Shown here piece by piece: positions 45,255 through 56,116 of a DNA stretch of 64,000 nt; position 1 is the stretch's first letter, and the number at the start of each line of letters is the position of its first letter. A program made the translations under genes and the position numbers. Source of the DNA: Euborellia annulipes. Its lineage: Eukaryota; Arthropoda; Insecta; Dermaptera; Anisolabididae. The DNA is taken from contig JAKCPI010016321.1 in assembly GCA_023213315.1 (NCBI GenBank), positions 1-64,000 on the forward strand, written 5' to 3'. Under the pieces are notes generated by a model. The model was not told the origin of the DNA. It searched no databases and worked only from the letters and a program-made list of their open reading frames with translations.

Positions 45255-45980
45255 AGAAAATAATAATTATGAAATATTTCAATTTGCCGATGGTAATAGA
45301 ATCAAATTTTTCTTAGAAAATCATAAGATGGTGCCATCTATTAGATAGTTTTTATGAATTAGTGTTGTTGTACTTGCGGAACATTTTTTAAAATTATTGG
45401 ATAAAAAATACTTGGTAGGTTTCACATTAAGAATTAATCTATTAGATCCGATGGAATGGATTATTTTTAATTATATGTCAGAAGGGTTGTTTTTCACCCC
45501 CGGTCGAGAATACCCGAGTGCCAGTAACAGCAATCCGGGCCATCTGGCTCACCTGTGAGGTGCGAACCTCTCTGACATATGTAAACGCGTTAAATATTTT
45601 ACTCAAAGATTGTTATCTTAATTTGTAAAATTTCGCGATCTAGTGATTCTAAATTTAAACATATAGCCATGCCATATAATTTAAATAAAGGTCGTTGAGT
45701 GTTTCGAATTTTGAAGAGATTCAAAATTCGAAGGGCAATGGAATGACTTTTCCTAATTGAATATGAAAGATTTCAATTTGCCGATGGTAATAGATTCAAA
45801 TTTTCTTAGAAAATCATAAGATGGTGTCATCTATTAAATCCGATGGAATGGATTATTTTTAATTATATGTCAGAAGGGGTTGTTTTTAACCCCTCTGGAA
45901 TCGAACCCGAGTGCCAGTAACAGCAATCTGGCTCACCTGCGAGGTGGATTTAATAGATGACACCATCTTATGATCGAAAA
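45255..45980 (-). repeat. Two direct copies of a repeat with a tRNA-like B box
   Basis: ATTTCAATTTGCCGATGGTA occurs at 45267 and 45768, and AGTGCCAGTAACAGCAATC at ~45520 and ~45910. On the minus strand the second copy has GGTTCGATTCC (about 45896-45906), a perfect B box, preceded by GATTGCTGTTACTGGCACTC. No clear A box is found. The first copy's B box is mutated (CGGTCGAGAATACCC). A 24-bp segment (TTAATAGATGACACCATCTT) at 45945 is inverted relative to 45808. It is likely a tRNA-derived SINE pair. Confidence 0.5.
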
Positions 45981-45989
45981 AAGGAGACC

Positions 45990-47890
45990 CACAGCTTTGC
46001 TTTTACCAAGAATAGTATTTTTATTTATTTTTTAATTTATGTAATATCAGTAAATTGGATGACATTTTTTTTTTAAAACCTAGTCCTCTTAAAATTGTTA
46101 GTTCATGGGCCAGCCAATTATTATTATTATTATTATTATTACTATATTTTAAAACATAAAATTAGTTCCTCCGCTCCCTCTTTAAATAAATATATAATCA
46201 ATATTCAAATAAATACTATTCAGTGAATGTATATATATTATTATTTACTTAAAATTATGCTAAAATTATTAAAATATAGTCAAAACATTATTTTTAGAAA
46301 CGCTACAAAAGCTTCAGAAGCTTTTTCTTTTGTAAGCAGTTATTTAGTAAAGCGGGTGGATTTCAACTGAAATAAACTCAAATTCATGTTTCCATGTGTT
46401 TTCAACCATCCGACCCAAACATGTAATACATCAAATTAAAGATAATTTATTACACTACATCTTTCATCTGAAGTCTTTTTTTCTAATGTACAAATGGGAA
46501 GATATTTTGTAAAAACTTGATTTAAAATTTTTTTTTCACAAAAAATATCAGAAAATTTTCAATATTTCTTTAATTACTAATTAACGGTTGACTTTACCGA
46601 AACAGTGCATATGACAAAATTTGAAGCACACATGTAGAGCTTTAGTTAAAAAAAATAGTAATGAAATCGGATCAATAGTTCTCGAGATACAAATGATTTT
46701 TTAAAACTCAACATCCGCCATCTTGGATTGCCCGCCATTTTTATTAGCTGCTACTTTGAGATGGCAATCATGGTTTTTTGACATCCTAATAAACCTATCT
46801 AACTGGGTGAAAAGGAAACTTAGGACTCCTAAATTATACCATTTCCTTAAATTTGGCTAGCCGGCCCATGGACTATTTAGTGATTTGGCGATTTTTGACA
46901 TCAAAATCTTTAACTTATAAAAAGGGGCAGCTTATTAATATAAATTTTTGAACAGATTCCAGCTCTTTACATACAGTATTGTTAAAGATATATTTTTTAA
47001 AGCATCCAGATAGTCTTGTGAAAATGTATTTCGATATATGGATACAAAGCTCTTGAGGCTAGATTGCCCATAATCTAATCAGTTCTCTGCTTTGGAAATA
47101 CAAAGATTTTGACCCCAAAACCAATTGTTTACAACTTTTCTTGTGTTATTTTTAGTATCAGAATTCATACACGCACTAGATAGAATAAAATAATCGTTGA
47201 AAATGATTTTTTCTTTACGTTTCAGACATTTTAAATACAAAATGAACAAAATTTTTGTGATTGAATTCAATAGTAGTTCCGTCCAAGAAGCAGACCAGTA
47301 ATTAGAATATACAAGGCAATTAACAAATAATATAGTCTATTAAAAGGTTTTAAGGTCAAAGACCCTTTTTTGTAAATATTTTCTTGGCTTAGCTCTCAAT
47401 GATCAATTTAAATAAAGTATTCTTACATTTAGTTTGGATTTCAGTTTAGCTTAGAGAAATCAGAGTAGGTGGGTGACTAGTAAATGGTCGGGTTTATAAA
47501 ATATTAAAATTAAAATTAAAAAAAATATGAATCTGAGGTTGTATCATGTGCCTACTTATCTTTTTTAAATAGATACCGCTTAAAATTGTATCTAGATACA
47601 GATCACATTTTTACAAATATCTACATAGTTAGGTAACTAGATACCTACTCGAAAATGTATCTAGATGCTGTATTTAAATACTTGTTCCTCATTAGAGAAC
47701 AAGATTTTTTTACTGTTTACCTACAACCGATCAAGAGTTTCTCATATTGGATGTTTTTCTGATTTTCAGCGTTTGTCATCTGGATGTTCTGGAGCCATTG
47801 ATTTCAAAATATAAATATAATTTGTATTACAAATACAAACATTTTAACTCCGGAACCAGCTTTCTACGAGATTCCGTTCTCAAGTTATTG
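45990..47890. other. AT-rich DNA with (TTA)n
   Basis: A (TTA) microsatellite lies at 46119-46142. 46600-46880 is less AT-rich and contains CATCCGCCATCTTGGATTGC, repeat-like but seen once here. No ORF is supported. Confidence 0.4.
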
Positions 47891-47899
47891 GAGGCCTCG

Positions 47900-48085
47900 G
47901 AATGAACAAATAGACTAATAGACGAAAATGATGAACACTTTTTGGAAGAATTCAATACACTGGTCGCTCGGCAAGATGCTTCACTTCCCCGGAATGAAGA
48001 CAAATAGACGAAAATAATGAACACATTTGAGAGGAATTCAATACACTAGCCACCCGGCGAGCTGGCCTCACTTCCCTTCTTTCCT
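47900..48085 (+). repeat. Imperfect tandem duplication, ~100-bp unit
   Basis: AATAGACGAAAATGATGAAC at 47917 recurs as AATAGACGAAAATAATGAAC at 48003. Both are followed by AGGAATTCAATACACT-like and GGC-AG-T-GCTTCACTTCCC strings. There is no open frame across both. Confidence 0.7.
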
Positions 48086-48840
48086 AAATATTTTTTTATT
48101 GGCAATTATCCCAAATACTTAATTTCATTAAGAACTAATAATAAATTGGTTTATTTAACATTATTGACATTTCTGGTACATTGAAATAACAGTTTAATAC
48201 ATAAACTAATTTAACAGTAGCAGTAATAAAGTTAATTAATCCAAATGGGTAAATTCATTAAAATATTTGGCGATCGCATCAAACAAATTGCGAGCCAGCT
48301 GCTTTTGATAGATCTGCTAAATAGAAACCAAAAGAGAGAACAAAGCCAGAGTTGAACTTTTTCAATCAAAATAAAAAAATAAAAGTTCTCTAACCCAGAG
48401 AGAGTGAGAGAGAGTCAATTAACCAGTGGCTTGTAGAATGTTCTTCGGCTATGAAGGGGTTTTGTTGTTCAAATACGATTTATTAAAAAATTTATATATA
48501 ATACTAATACTGTTTTTGGGTTCAAAATTCCGACACGTGAAAATTCAGAGGCTACTTTAATATTTTATTAACCTTTTTTAATATTTACAGAAATATATAA
48601 TATATAAGTATATGTTTTTGAGAACCCATTTTAACCTTAAAGTAGTTAGGTCTTTAATCGAAATATATTTTTCTAATCTCAACTATACTTTTTTTAGAAC
48701 CGAACTTGTTAGTAGTTACTTTTCAAATAATTTTTCTAATCTCAACTTAATTTGCATTTTTACAAATTTACTAAAATTTATTTTACTTATTTGTTATTTT
48801 GATATTTCATATATGTACTTTTTGTGTTAATTAGGTTAAT
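48086..48840. other. AT-rich DNA, nothing recognised
   Basis: The 72-codon frame at 48612-48830 is leucine/phenylalanine-rich because of T-rich composition and is not supported. Confidence 0.35.
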
Positions 48841-48859
48841 CTTGTCAAATATATATACT

Positions 48860-49140
48860 AGTGCCTGGAGCACCGAGCGATGCTCGGTAACTTTTTGCCT
48901 CTAAATAGCTTAAGTTTCAAATTTCAAGGCTCTGCGACTTACCGAAGACGAGATATGAACGATTAAAATATTTATTTTGCGACATGACTAATTTACACCC
49001 CCTTCCTTTATTTCAATCGGATTAAAATTTATACACGACTAATAACTCATGAGACTTGATAAGTTCACCAATTTTTAGCGAAATCGTTAGAGCCGTTTTC
49101 GAGAAACCGATTCAATATATATATATATATATAAAATAAG
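48860..49140 (-). repeat. Dispersed repeat R3 ending in (AT)n
   Basis: GCACCGAGCGATGCTCGGTAAC contains the GAGCGATGCTC hairpin frequent at one end of this family (compare AGCGTAGCTCGGTAAT at 56860). CGGATTAAAATTTATACACG and the terminal AAACCGATTCAATATATATA also recur at 36010-36060 in reverse. Confidence 0.6.
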
Positions 49141-49623
49141 TCTTGTGGTCGAGGGTGTTTGTTTTTAAAAACAATTAAAAGACTTATTACAATTTATTTT
49201 TATTGAAGAAAGTTTACACATACACTTGTAGTCAATGTCAAGTACAGATTTAAGTAGTTATAACGTTAAATAACGTTATTGTCGGTGATTTTTGATTAAA
49301 TCCCGAATTTATGCAAACAACGTATAATGAACGTTTTGAGTTTAATTGAATGAATTAATGAACTTGTCGGTGATTTTAGTAAATCCCGAATTTAAGAGAA
49401 GGGGCGTTAGGGCAGAGCCTCCGGCTGACCTTAATGGAGCATAAATGTTCCACGAGTAAGTGAGCGGCCGACTTATATAGGCAATATACTGCAGGCGTCA
49501 GCGATATGACTGACGTCATGAAAAGTGTTTAGGTCTGCAGGAATCGCGACTATAACTTATATGTTAACGTAAGATGAACGCGAAAAGTTAAAACTTTTTA
49601 TTTAATTATTTAAACTATTTATC

Positions 49624-49890
49624 TCTTCGCGTTCATCTAACGTTAACATTAAACATTCCAAATAAAATTTATTATTGAATATTCGAACAAAATTCATCTG
49701 TTTCGATTCCCCTTATATATTTTTCTTGTTTCGATTCCCCATATATATATATATATATAAATTTGATAGCAAAAAAGTCCATCTGTCTGATTCTTTTTGG
49801 GGAATCGAAACAGATGAATTTTGTTCGAATATTCAATAATAAATTTTATTTGGAATGTTTAATTTTAACGATAGATGAACGCGAAAGTTA
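49624..49890. repeat. Hairpin with 90-bp arms
   Basis: CATTCCAAATAAAATTTATT ... ATCTGTTTCGATTCCCC (49654-49730) is mirrored at 49797-49862 (GGGGAATCGAAACAGATGAA). The related phrase GATGAACGCGAAAAGTTAAA occurs outside at 49574 and 49874 in the same orientation. The loop is TA-rich. Confidence 0.75.
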
Positions 49891-49934
49891 AAACTTTTAT
49901 CAGGTCACTGCCCTATTTTGGTGCAATTTCGGGT

Positions 49935-50090
49935 GGATGACACGTGGGGGTGCAGAGGTGGGGGGCAGAGGTGGGGGATCCGGGGGTGGGAGGGAGCGGT
50001 TGAGGTGGGGTGGGCGGAGTGGGGGGTGCAGTGTTGGTGGCGAGGTGTGTGGTTTCGGGAGGGGGGGGTCACCAAGTACTCTTCTTTCTT
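49935..50090 (+). other. G-rich tract with quadruplex potential
   Basis: The plus strand is strongly purine-biased with more than eight runs of three or more G (for example GGGGGTGCAGAGGTGGGGGG). Several long frames pass through it on the plus strand only because G-rich DNA lacks stops. A (TA)n tract at 50131-50151 follows. Confidence 0.7.
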
Positions 50091-50153
50091 ATTGTGCCAT
50101 GCCCGAACGGGGCGTGGGGTCCTTTCGGTGTATATATATATATATATATATGG

Positions 50154-50343
50154 ATGTTATTTTCATTTAAGAATAAAACACATCATTCAAATGACGTGTC
50201 AGAGCTGCTAACAGGTAATTTCATCCGATCAACCCAATTTTTCAGTACATTTTCAATTGGGTTGATCGGATGGGGTACTGTCAAGCCAGCCGTGGCAGTC
50301 ATTTGAATGATGTTGTGTTTCATTCTTAAATGAAAATGTCCAA
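50154..50343. repeat. 190-bp foldback
   Basis: TTTTCATTTAAGAATAAAAC ... ATCATTCAAATGAC at the left is mirrored by GTCATTTGAATGAT ... CATTCTTAAATGAAAA at the right. An inner pair, ATCCGATCAACCCAATT / AATTGGGTTGATCGGAT, gives a cruciform-like second stem. Confidence 0.85.
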
Positions 50344-50399
50344 TCTTTCTAATAAACTCATAATTTTGAAAAAATATCCATTAGTTTTTTTTTATAGCC

Positions 50400-50930
50400 G
50401 ATTCAAATTCCAAACGTTAGATGGCCCACCCTATACCTGTGCTGAGTCTGTTTAGCTGTTTTACACGCAGATATACGGGACCTACTTTTTAACTCCGGTT
50501 CCGAACGGCTAGTTTGGAGAGGTTGACTAGGCAATTATACTCTTGGTAGTTTGCCATTGCTATACAAGAATTGCTCATTAATAATATAAGATATATATTT
50601 TTGTAAATATTAAAATAACGTTTGAATTTTCACATGTCGGGATTTTGACTTGTCGGTATTTTGGGTTCCATCCGTTGTTTTTAATCTTAAAACGACAAGA
50701 ACCCAGCAATCAGGAAAATACAAGTGAATTCTTTATTTTCCAATAGAGAGTCATACATCACATATCTTTGACATGTATATAAAAATAAATAAACATAAAT
50801 GTGCACGTAAGCATCTCTAGGACCCTGCTTTAATACCTGGTCCGCAATGCATTTAACGTATATTTTTTCTTTTACATACATCAAAGGTATTAAGAATAAA
50901 ATTTATTCAAAGTTAAATAATATATTTATT
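50400..50930. other. AT-rich DNA, nothing recognised
   Basis: A possible mariner-type end (GCCCACCCTATA) at 50428-50440 has no partner. Confidence 0.3.
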
Positions 50931-51109
50931 AAGGGGCCGTCCATAAATTCTCACAGTAAGGGGGGGACATCTCAGATTTGTGACAAAATATGACAGTAGG
51001 GGCCGAGGATCTTAAAAAGTGTGATGTCACAGTCAAATTAATTTTTTTTTCAAATATAAATAAAAATTATAAAAGAGATAGTGGGTCATTCCATTCCAAA
51101 TCACCCAGA

Positions 51110-52065
51110 AAAACATTGTTATGAAAGTATACCAAATTTTATCTCAACAAGTTTTTGTTGTAGAGGACTTTGAAATATTGGTAAAATAGCCTTTTTGACG
51201 TTGGCTAACCTCCTAAAAGAATTTGTACTTCCAATGAAAAATATTTATATCTTGGACATTTATGGAGCAAATCTTATGAAAATTTGCGGTATTGTTGATT
51301 GAACTGTGCTGATTCCAGGAAAAAAATATTCCAATTTATAATGTATTAGAAAAAAAAAATGTTGCAATTTATAATGTATTAGAAAAAAAATATTTTTATA
51401 CACTGAAAGCCAAGTATTTTGTTGTTTCTTAAAATAGGAAATATGTTGTAGATTAATTTAAAAGAAAATTGACTTAATCTTATCCCTTTGCCTTAGAGTT
51501 TTGGAAAACACCGTTTCGTGCTAAAAAAGTTTTTCAAAAATATTTTTTTTTTTATAAAACTTTCATTCTGAAACTTTTGGGTCCAGGCACGTTATAAATT
51601 TACATGAAGCTAAAATTTTTTTTTATTTTTGACAAGGCTTGGTTCGATCACATATGTGTACCGCATTTTGTGTATAACTCCTAATTGACTGAAGATGGCC
51701 AAATAAAATTCAGGCCGAAACGTCTTATTAAAGGTGTTTTATTGAACCCAGTGATTCCATCTTTGGCTGATACCTCCTCCTTCATCTAGTACAGTTTCAT
51801 CACAGCCACGAACTCTAACAATATTAAAACATTAAATGTTGCAAATATTTTTTTCTGTACTCTACACAGTTCACTCAACAATACTGAAAATTTTCATAAG
51901 ATTTGCACTATAAATGTCCAAGATACAAATATTATTCATTGAAAGTACAAGTTCTTTTCGGAGGTTAGGAAACGGCAAAACGGCTGTTTTGCCAATATTT
52001 CAAAGTCCTATACAACAAAACCAGTTGAGATAAAGAGATAAAATTTGGTATACTTTCATAACTAT
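51110..52065. mobile_element. Foldback with ~200-bp arms and a hammerhead-like motif
   Basis: GAAAGTATACCAAATTTTAT (51123) is mirrored by ATAAAATTTGGTATACTTTC at 52039-52058; the arms continue to GAACTGTG / CACAGTTC at ~51308 and ~51866. A hammerhead-like motif is at 51689-51721 in the loop. Confidence 0.8.
51689..51724 (+). ncRNA. Hammerhead-like motif, no clear cleavage site
   Basis: CTGAAGA, an extra T, helix II GGCC/GGCC with a 12-nt loop, then GAAACGTCTTATT. The core is complete up to GAAAC, but no minimal stem III closing to NUH is visible, so activity is doubtful. Confidence 0.35.
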
Positions 52066-52082
52066 GTGAGAAGTGAAATAAG

Positions 52083-52795
52083 CTGACGTGTTCTGATGTG
52101 GCCATCCACTTGACTTTACCATACAACCTGGCCCCTCACTTATATTTAATATTTAATAAAATTATTTATAATCATGTAGGGGAGGGGGTTAGTTTTTGCA
52201 TTTTTAGACTTCTGGGGGCCCACTGATTATGTATACAAAATTTGGTTGAGTTTGGTACAAGAGCCTATATTTTCATTTTTTGACCCCCCCCCCCACTTTT
52301 GGGCGGTTAGTTTTTGCATTTTTAGACTTCTGGGGTCCCACTGATTATGTATACAAAATTTGGTTGAGTTTGCTCAAATGGCCTAGATTTTTAATTTTTA
52401 ACCCCCCCCCCCTCCACCCCCCTTCAATTTTGGGTCGATATGCACCAAAATCTAATCAGCTCTTAATCTCAATGGACCAAAACTACGTGTGAAATTTGGT
52501 TTTGATATTCACACTAGTTTTTGAGCTAGCTCGTCCACAAAATTTGGTAACGCACAGACTAGACAAACAGACTAACAGACATTTTGACAAAACAATTATT
52601 ATCTCGAAAAATATAATTTTTTCGATGTTCACTTATTAGGCTTTTTTGTAGACCGAAATGCCATGGTTTCGCTCAATTTTTTTAATCAAAATAGTTTCAG
52701 CCGTTTTTGAGATATTTCGAAAAAAAGAAGGAAAAAAACACTTTTTTCATGCACGATTACAATACTTGACCATACCCTGTATGGTAAAGTAAAAA
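52083..52795 (+). repeat. R2, copy 2
   Basis: GACGTGTTCTGATGTGGCCA to ATACCCTGTATGGTAAAG, with an internal direct duplication of TTTGGGCGGTTAGTTTTTGC (52303) and its neighbour at 52190. About 95% like copies 3 and 4 by eye. Confidence 0.85.
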
Positions 52796-53179
52796 TACAA
52801 AATAGGAGGTGGTGGGTGACATGGCCTGGATGACTTGATATGGAATAACCCAGTGTGACGTCACAATACAGGGGGGCACAATGAGAATTTGAAAGTATGT
52901 GACACAGGGGGGGGGTCTAAAAATCTTCGAAATTAGTGTGACGTAATTTATGGACGTCCCTCTTCAATATAATATCAAATATTTTTAATAATAAGAGAGA
53001 ATGTAAAGTTATTATACATTTTCAAATATTTTGAATTGAATATATATTAAAATATATTTTGATTGTAGCTAATTATACATTACTCCCGCCAATGTAGATA
53101 TGTATAATTTTATTTTACAGTATGATAAAATTGTACTAAACTGATAATGACTCGTTTAAATATTTAAGCACTATAATAC

Positions 53180-53535
53180 TCTGAGGTATATGAGTCAAAC
53201 CATTGACTAGGATGTAGTTGTCGGTTGCCACAGGGTACTTCTCCCATAAGAAATGAAAGAAATTTTTCTGTTTTTGGTTCTTAATATTTTATTCAGGAGA
53301 CGTTTCGACAAGTATGCCTTGTCATCATCAGTCTATTTCCGTTTTTACATCAGTGTACAATCTTTACTGTATAAATCAGGATGTGTTAAATCATAATTAT
53401 AATTCAAATAAATTAACAGAGCCGAAATATATTCGAAATTCAATTCAATGATAATTACAATGGTAATTACAAGGTAATGTGGAAAATATACAAATCACAT
53501 CCTAGTCAATGGTTTGACTCATATACCTCAGAGAA
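53180..53535. mobile_element. 356-bp foldback with 36-bp TIRs and a hammerhead-like core
   Basis: TCTGAGGTATATGAGTCAAA ... CTAGGATGT (53180-53216) is the exact reverse complement of 53497-53533. On the minus strand, 53312-53341 has CTGATGA, an extra T, helix II GACAAG/CTTGTC and GAAAC, followed by GTCTCCT, without a clear stem III or cleavage triplet. Confidence 0.75.
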
Positions 53536-53842
53536 TTATCTACTCTTATTAAACAAACTTGTCTCTTCTGCAAACTGTGAATTTTTGCCGATTACCTAAT
53601 ACCTTCTTTTTATCTTTAATTTGCATGAAAATATTCAAAAAATTTTTCTTAATTCTATAATAAAAAAAATATCATAATTTTTCTCCCTTCAATCAATTTA
53701 AATCAAAATATCTTATTCCAATATTAGCTCTCTAGAAATATTCCTACCTTCACTGAAGCCAGGTCATATTTGACCGGCCAACCTTTTTGGTAGCCTCCCA
53801 GCAACCTGAGGCCGACCATATAATTCATTTTTTTGACAATCA

Positions 53843-53975
53843 CCATTTAGTCCTTGTTTTTTAATAAGAGGAAAATCTAATTAGATAAAAAACCTCTTTT
53901 CCGATAATTATTTCAATTCCATTATTCCCCAATCAAGTCGATTGGTTTTCTCCCAATCCATCCAATCATCAGAAA
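53843..53975 (-). repeat. Satellite-unit fragment, left palindrome edge
   Basis: TTTAGTCCTTGTTTTTTAAT through AATCAAGTCGATTGG is one partial unit of the 38-kb satellite in reverse orientation, including the palindrome ATCTAATTAGAT and CCGATAATTATTTCAATTCC. Confidence 0.85.
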
Positions 53976-54312
53976 ATGATAATAAAATTCAATTCATAAA
54001 TATAGAAATTCTCTCGAAACGTTTGCAGGTTTTAAATGAATGTTTTAAGATTTTTTTATAAAAGATTTTATTTATTATAATTTCGATTATTTGGTCATAA
54101 GAATTTGAAATTTACGTTAATTCGTCATTGATCATATCATTAGAACTTGACCAAATTAATATGGAACCATCCCCAAGGACCCCCTTTCCAATTAAAAAAT
54201 AATCAAATTGAAAGTTTTTTTTGCCGAGAGTAGCAGAATTTTTATATATTGAAGGAGACAATAAAGAGTGTGTCCTTCTGCTGGAATTATAAATTTTATT
54301 TATTTATAACGA

Positions 54313-54347
54313 GACTATAGTTTCGAGGGCTTTGCCCTCTTCATCAG
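54313..54347 (-). ncRNA. Hammerhead ribozyme motif, HH-A left copy
   Basis: On the minus strand: CTGATGA, an extra A, helix II GAGGGC/GCCCTC with an AAA loop, GAAAC, loop TATA and GTC (complement of 54313-54315). All core positions of the hammerhead (CUGANGA, GAAA, NUH) are present. Stem III is the two-pair minimal type; stem I is short. Confidence 0.65.
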
Positions 54348-54431
54348 TCTATTACAATGGATTCACAGGAATTAATTTATGAATTTATTATTATATTCAT
54401 AAATTAATTCCTGTGAATCCATTGTAATAGA

Positions 54432-54466
54432 CTGATGAAGAGGGCAAAGCCCTCGAAACTATAGTC
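54432..54466 (+). ncRNA. Hammerhead ribozyme motif, HH-A right copy
   Basis: The same core as its inverted partner at 54313-54347, on the plus strand, with the predicted cut after C54466. The one extra nucleotide between CTGATGA and helix II is shared by all copies in this window. The two arms could anneal to each other and so compete with ribozyme folding. Confidence 0.65.
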
Positions 54467-54769
54467 TCGTTATAAATAAATAAAATTTATAATTCCAGCA
54501 GAAGACACACTCTTTTATTGTCTCCTTCAAAAATAATCATTAAAATCGGATCATAGACAAAGAAGAGTTTCGCCTGGAACAAACATATCAAAAAAGGTCC
54601 AATACCAATGAAAAAAACGGGACCAATCGAAACTAGACTGAACCCAATGCAAAAAAAAATCATCAAAATCGGTTCACAATTGGCGAAGATATCAGGTAAC
54701 ATAGACAAAAAAAAAAATTCAGTCGAATTGAGAACCTCCTCCTTTTTTTGAAGTCGGTTAAAAAATTAT

Positions 54770-55385
54770 GCTCTTGATCATATCATTAAGAAAGCATTTC
54801 TTTAAACTAGTAGTTGAACTAGATTATTATTAGGTGTAGGTATAAGCTAATAAGATTAGGAAAATTTTAATCTTTAATGTAATAGTGATACTTTATTTGA
54901 ATTATTGCTGATGATATTCAATTTCTTTGTTTTAATGAAATTAAACAACGATGGGCGCGGTCAATATTCGGGTGATTGGCTATTTGATAAACATCTGCTG
55001 AATATAGATAGATGAATATTCTGAAGGACAGTGGTTTCTTGAGTATTGCATGTTCGATCAGTCTTAAAAAGTTTGCCTGGCCTACTTTGGAAGAGCCGGA
55101 GGTAAAATAAAATGTACTTTTATGAGATGAGAGTGAGTGATATGTTTATTATAGAAAAGTTTCCTGAATATCATTTTTATTTTTATTACAAGCAAACTTG
55201 AAATTATTTTTACTTTATCCAATGCAAAGCATGGGTAAAGTATTGCAATCGCTCTCGGGGCAAGCGTGGCTTCAAAGGGTCCTCAGGTAAAGACTACGGA
55301 ACCCATGGACTCAATTAAAGTCACAAATTGTAGTATTCAATTAGGTTGAATTTTAGCACGTGACGGTTTTGCCAAAAATTACATG
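54770..55385. other. Palindrome arm, unique part
   Basis: Mirrored at 62297-62937. No ORF or named repeat was recognised; the arm includes CTCTCGGGGCAAGCGTGGCT near 55253, which is the head of R1-type elements. Confidence 0.5.
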
Positions 55386-55700
55386 GGGTCTCGTCGAGAG
55401 GCCAAAAAGTGCGATTTTTTCATTTAGTGCGTGCGGATGTATGTATGTATGTATGGATGGATGTATGTTATCGTTTTTTTGGCCCACGATTTTTTCCACA
55501 CCGTTCACCGATTGAAATGAAATTGAAAACCTAGCATTCTTTTAACAAAATGAAGCGCTGATTAGTTTTTGGTACATATCGACCCACAAACATTAGTACT
55601 TTATTTCAGTACTTTTTTAGTTTTTTCTAAATATCTTGAAAATGACTTAACCAATTTTGATGAAATTTAATATCCTAATTAAGTACCTTGGGGACCACAA
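55386..55700 (+). repeat. R1 copy in the left arm
   Basis: AGAGGCCAAAAAGTGCGATT to TTAAGTACCTTGGGGACCAC. Preceded by AATTACATGGGGTCTCGTCG, which completes the 5' part missing at the window start. Confidence 0.85.
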
Positions 55701-56116
55701 AAAAGGATAAATAAAGTTTTTAGTAAAATTATATTTTAAAGTACTTTACTCTAGAGTAAGAGAGTACTTTTTTAATTTTTTAAATTCTTTAAAATTTATT
55801 CATTTGAACCTTTTAATATAGCTCATTTTAGCCTTGCTTAAGTAAGAATGGATAGGCTTCTCTCTGTGAAATGCTAAAAAATTTGGGAGGAAATTTTATA
55901 AGTAACCATAGCAACTGCGTTGTTTTCTTATCCCTTACCTTTGCAGAAGACATAGAGGGAATCGACTTTAAACCAAAAATAGCGATTGATTCTCATCAAG
56001 TACTTGAGGAATAACCATTCTATATTGGATTTTTGACGTTTCGGTTTTTTTTTTTACTCGCGTTTAATTATTTTTAATTGTAATAAAACCCGCTCAATCA
56101 AAAGACAATAAAAACC

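Larger units (their letters stand above)
50932..52961. mobile_element. 2-kb nested element with AGGGGCCGTCCATAAATT ends
   Basis: AGGGGCCGTCCATAAATTCT (50932) and the end AATTTATGGACGTCCCT (52961) are inverted, with further matches inward (TGTGATGTCACAGTC / CAGTGTGACGTCACA). Such GTCCATAAATTACGTCAC ends are common in insect DNA transposons. The interior has been invaded by the foldback at 51110-52065 and an R2 copy at 52083-52795, so the original core is about 300 bp. Confidence 0.65.
54236..54535. mobile_element. HH-A hairpin, left arm of the palindrome
   Basis: A nearly perfect ~300-bp hairpin: GAAGGAGACAATAAAGAGTG (54252) to CACTCTTTTATTGTCTCCTTC (ending 54530). The stem contains one hammerhead in each direction, and the 18-bp AT loop lies near 54395. 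It is inserted in an ACCGACTTC repeat. There is no ORF. The structure equals two copies of a short hammerhead-bearing terminal unit joined head to head. Confidence 0.9.

Noticed and set aside
49918..50306. Three overlapping 77-98 codon glycine-rich frames
   Set aside because: G-rich DNA has few stop codons; the frames run into a TA repeat giving IYIYIY.
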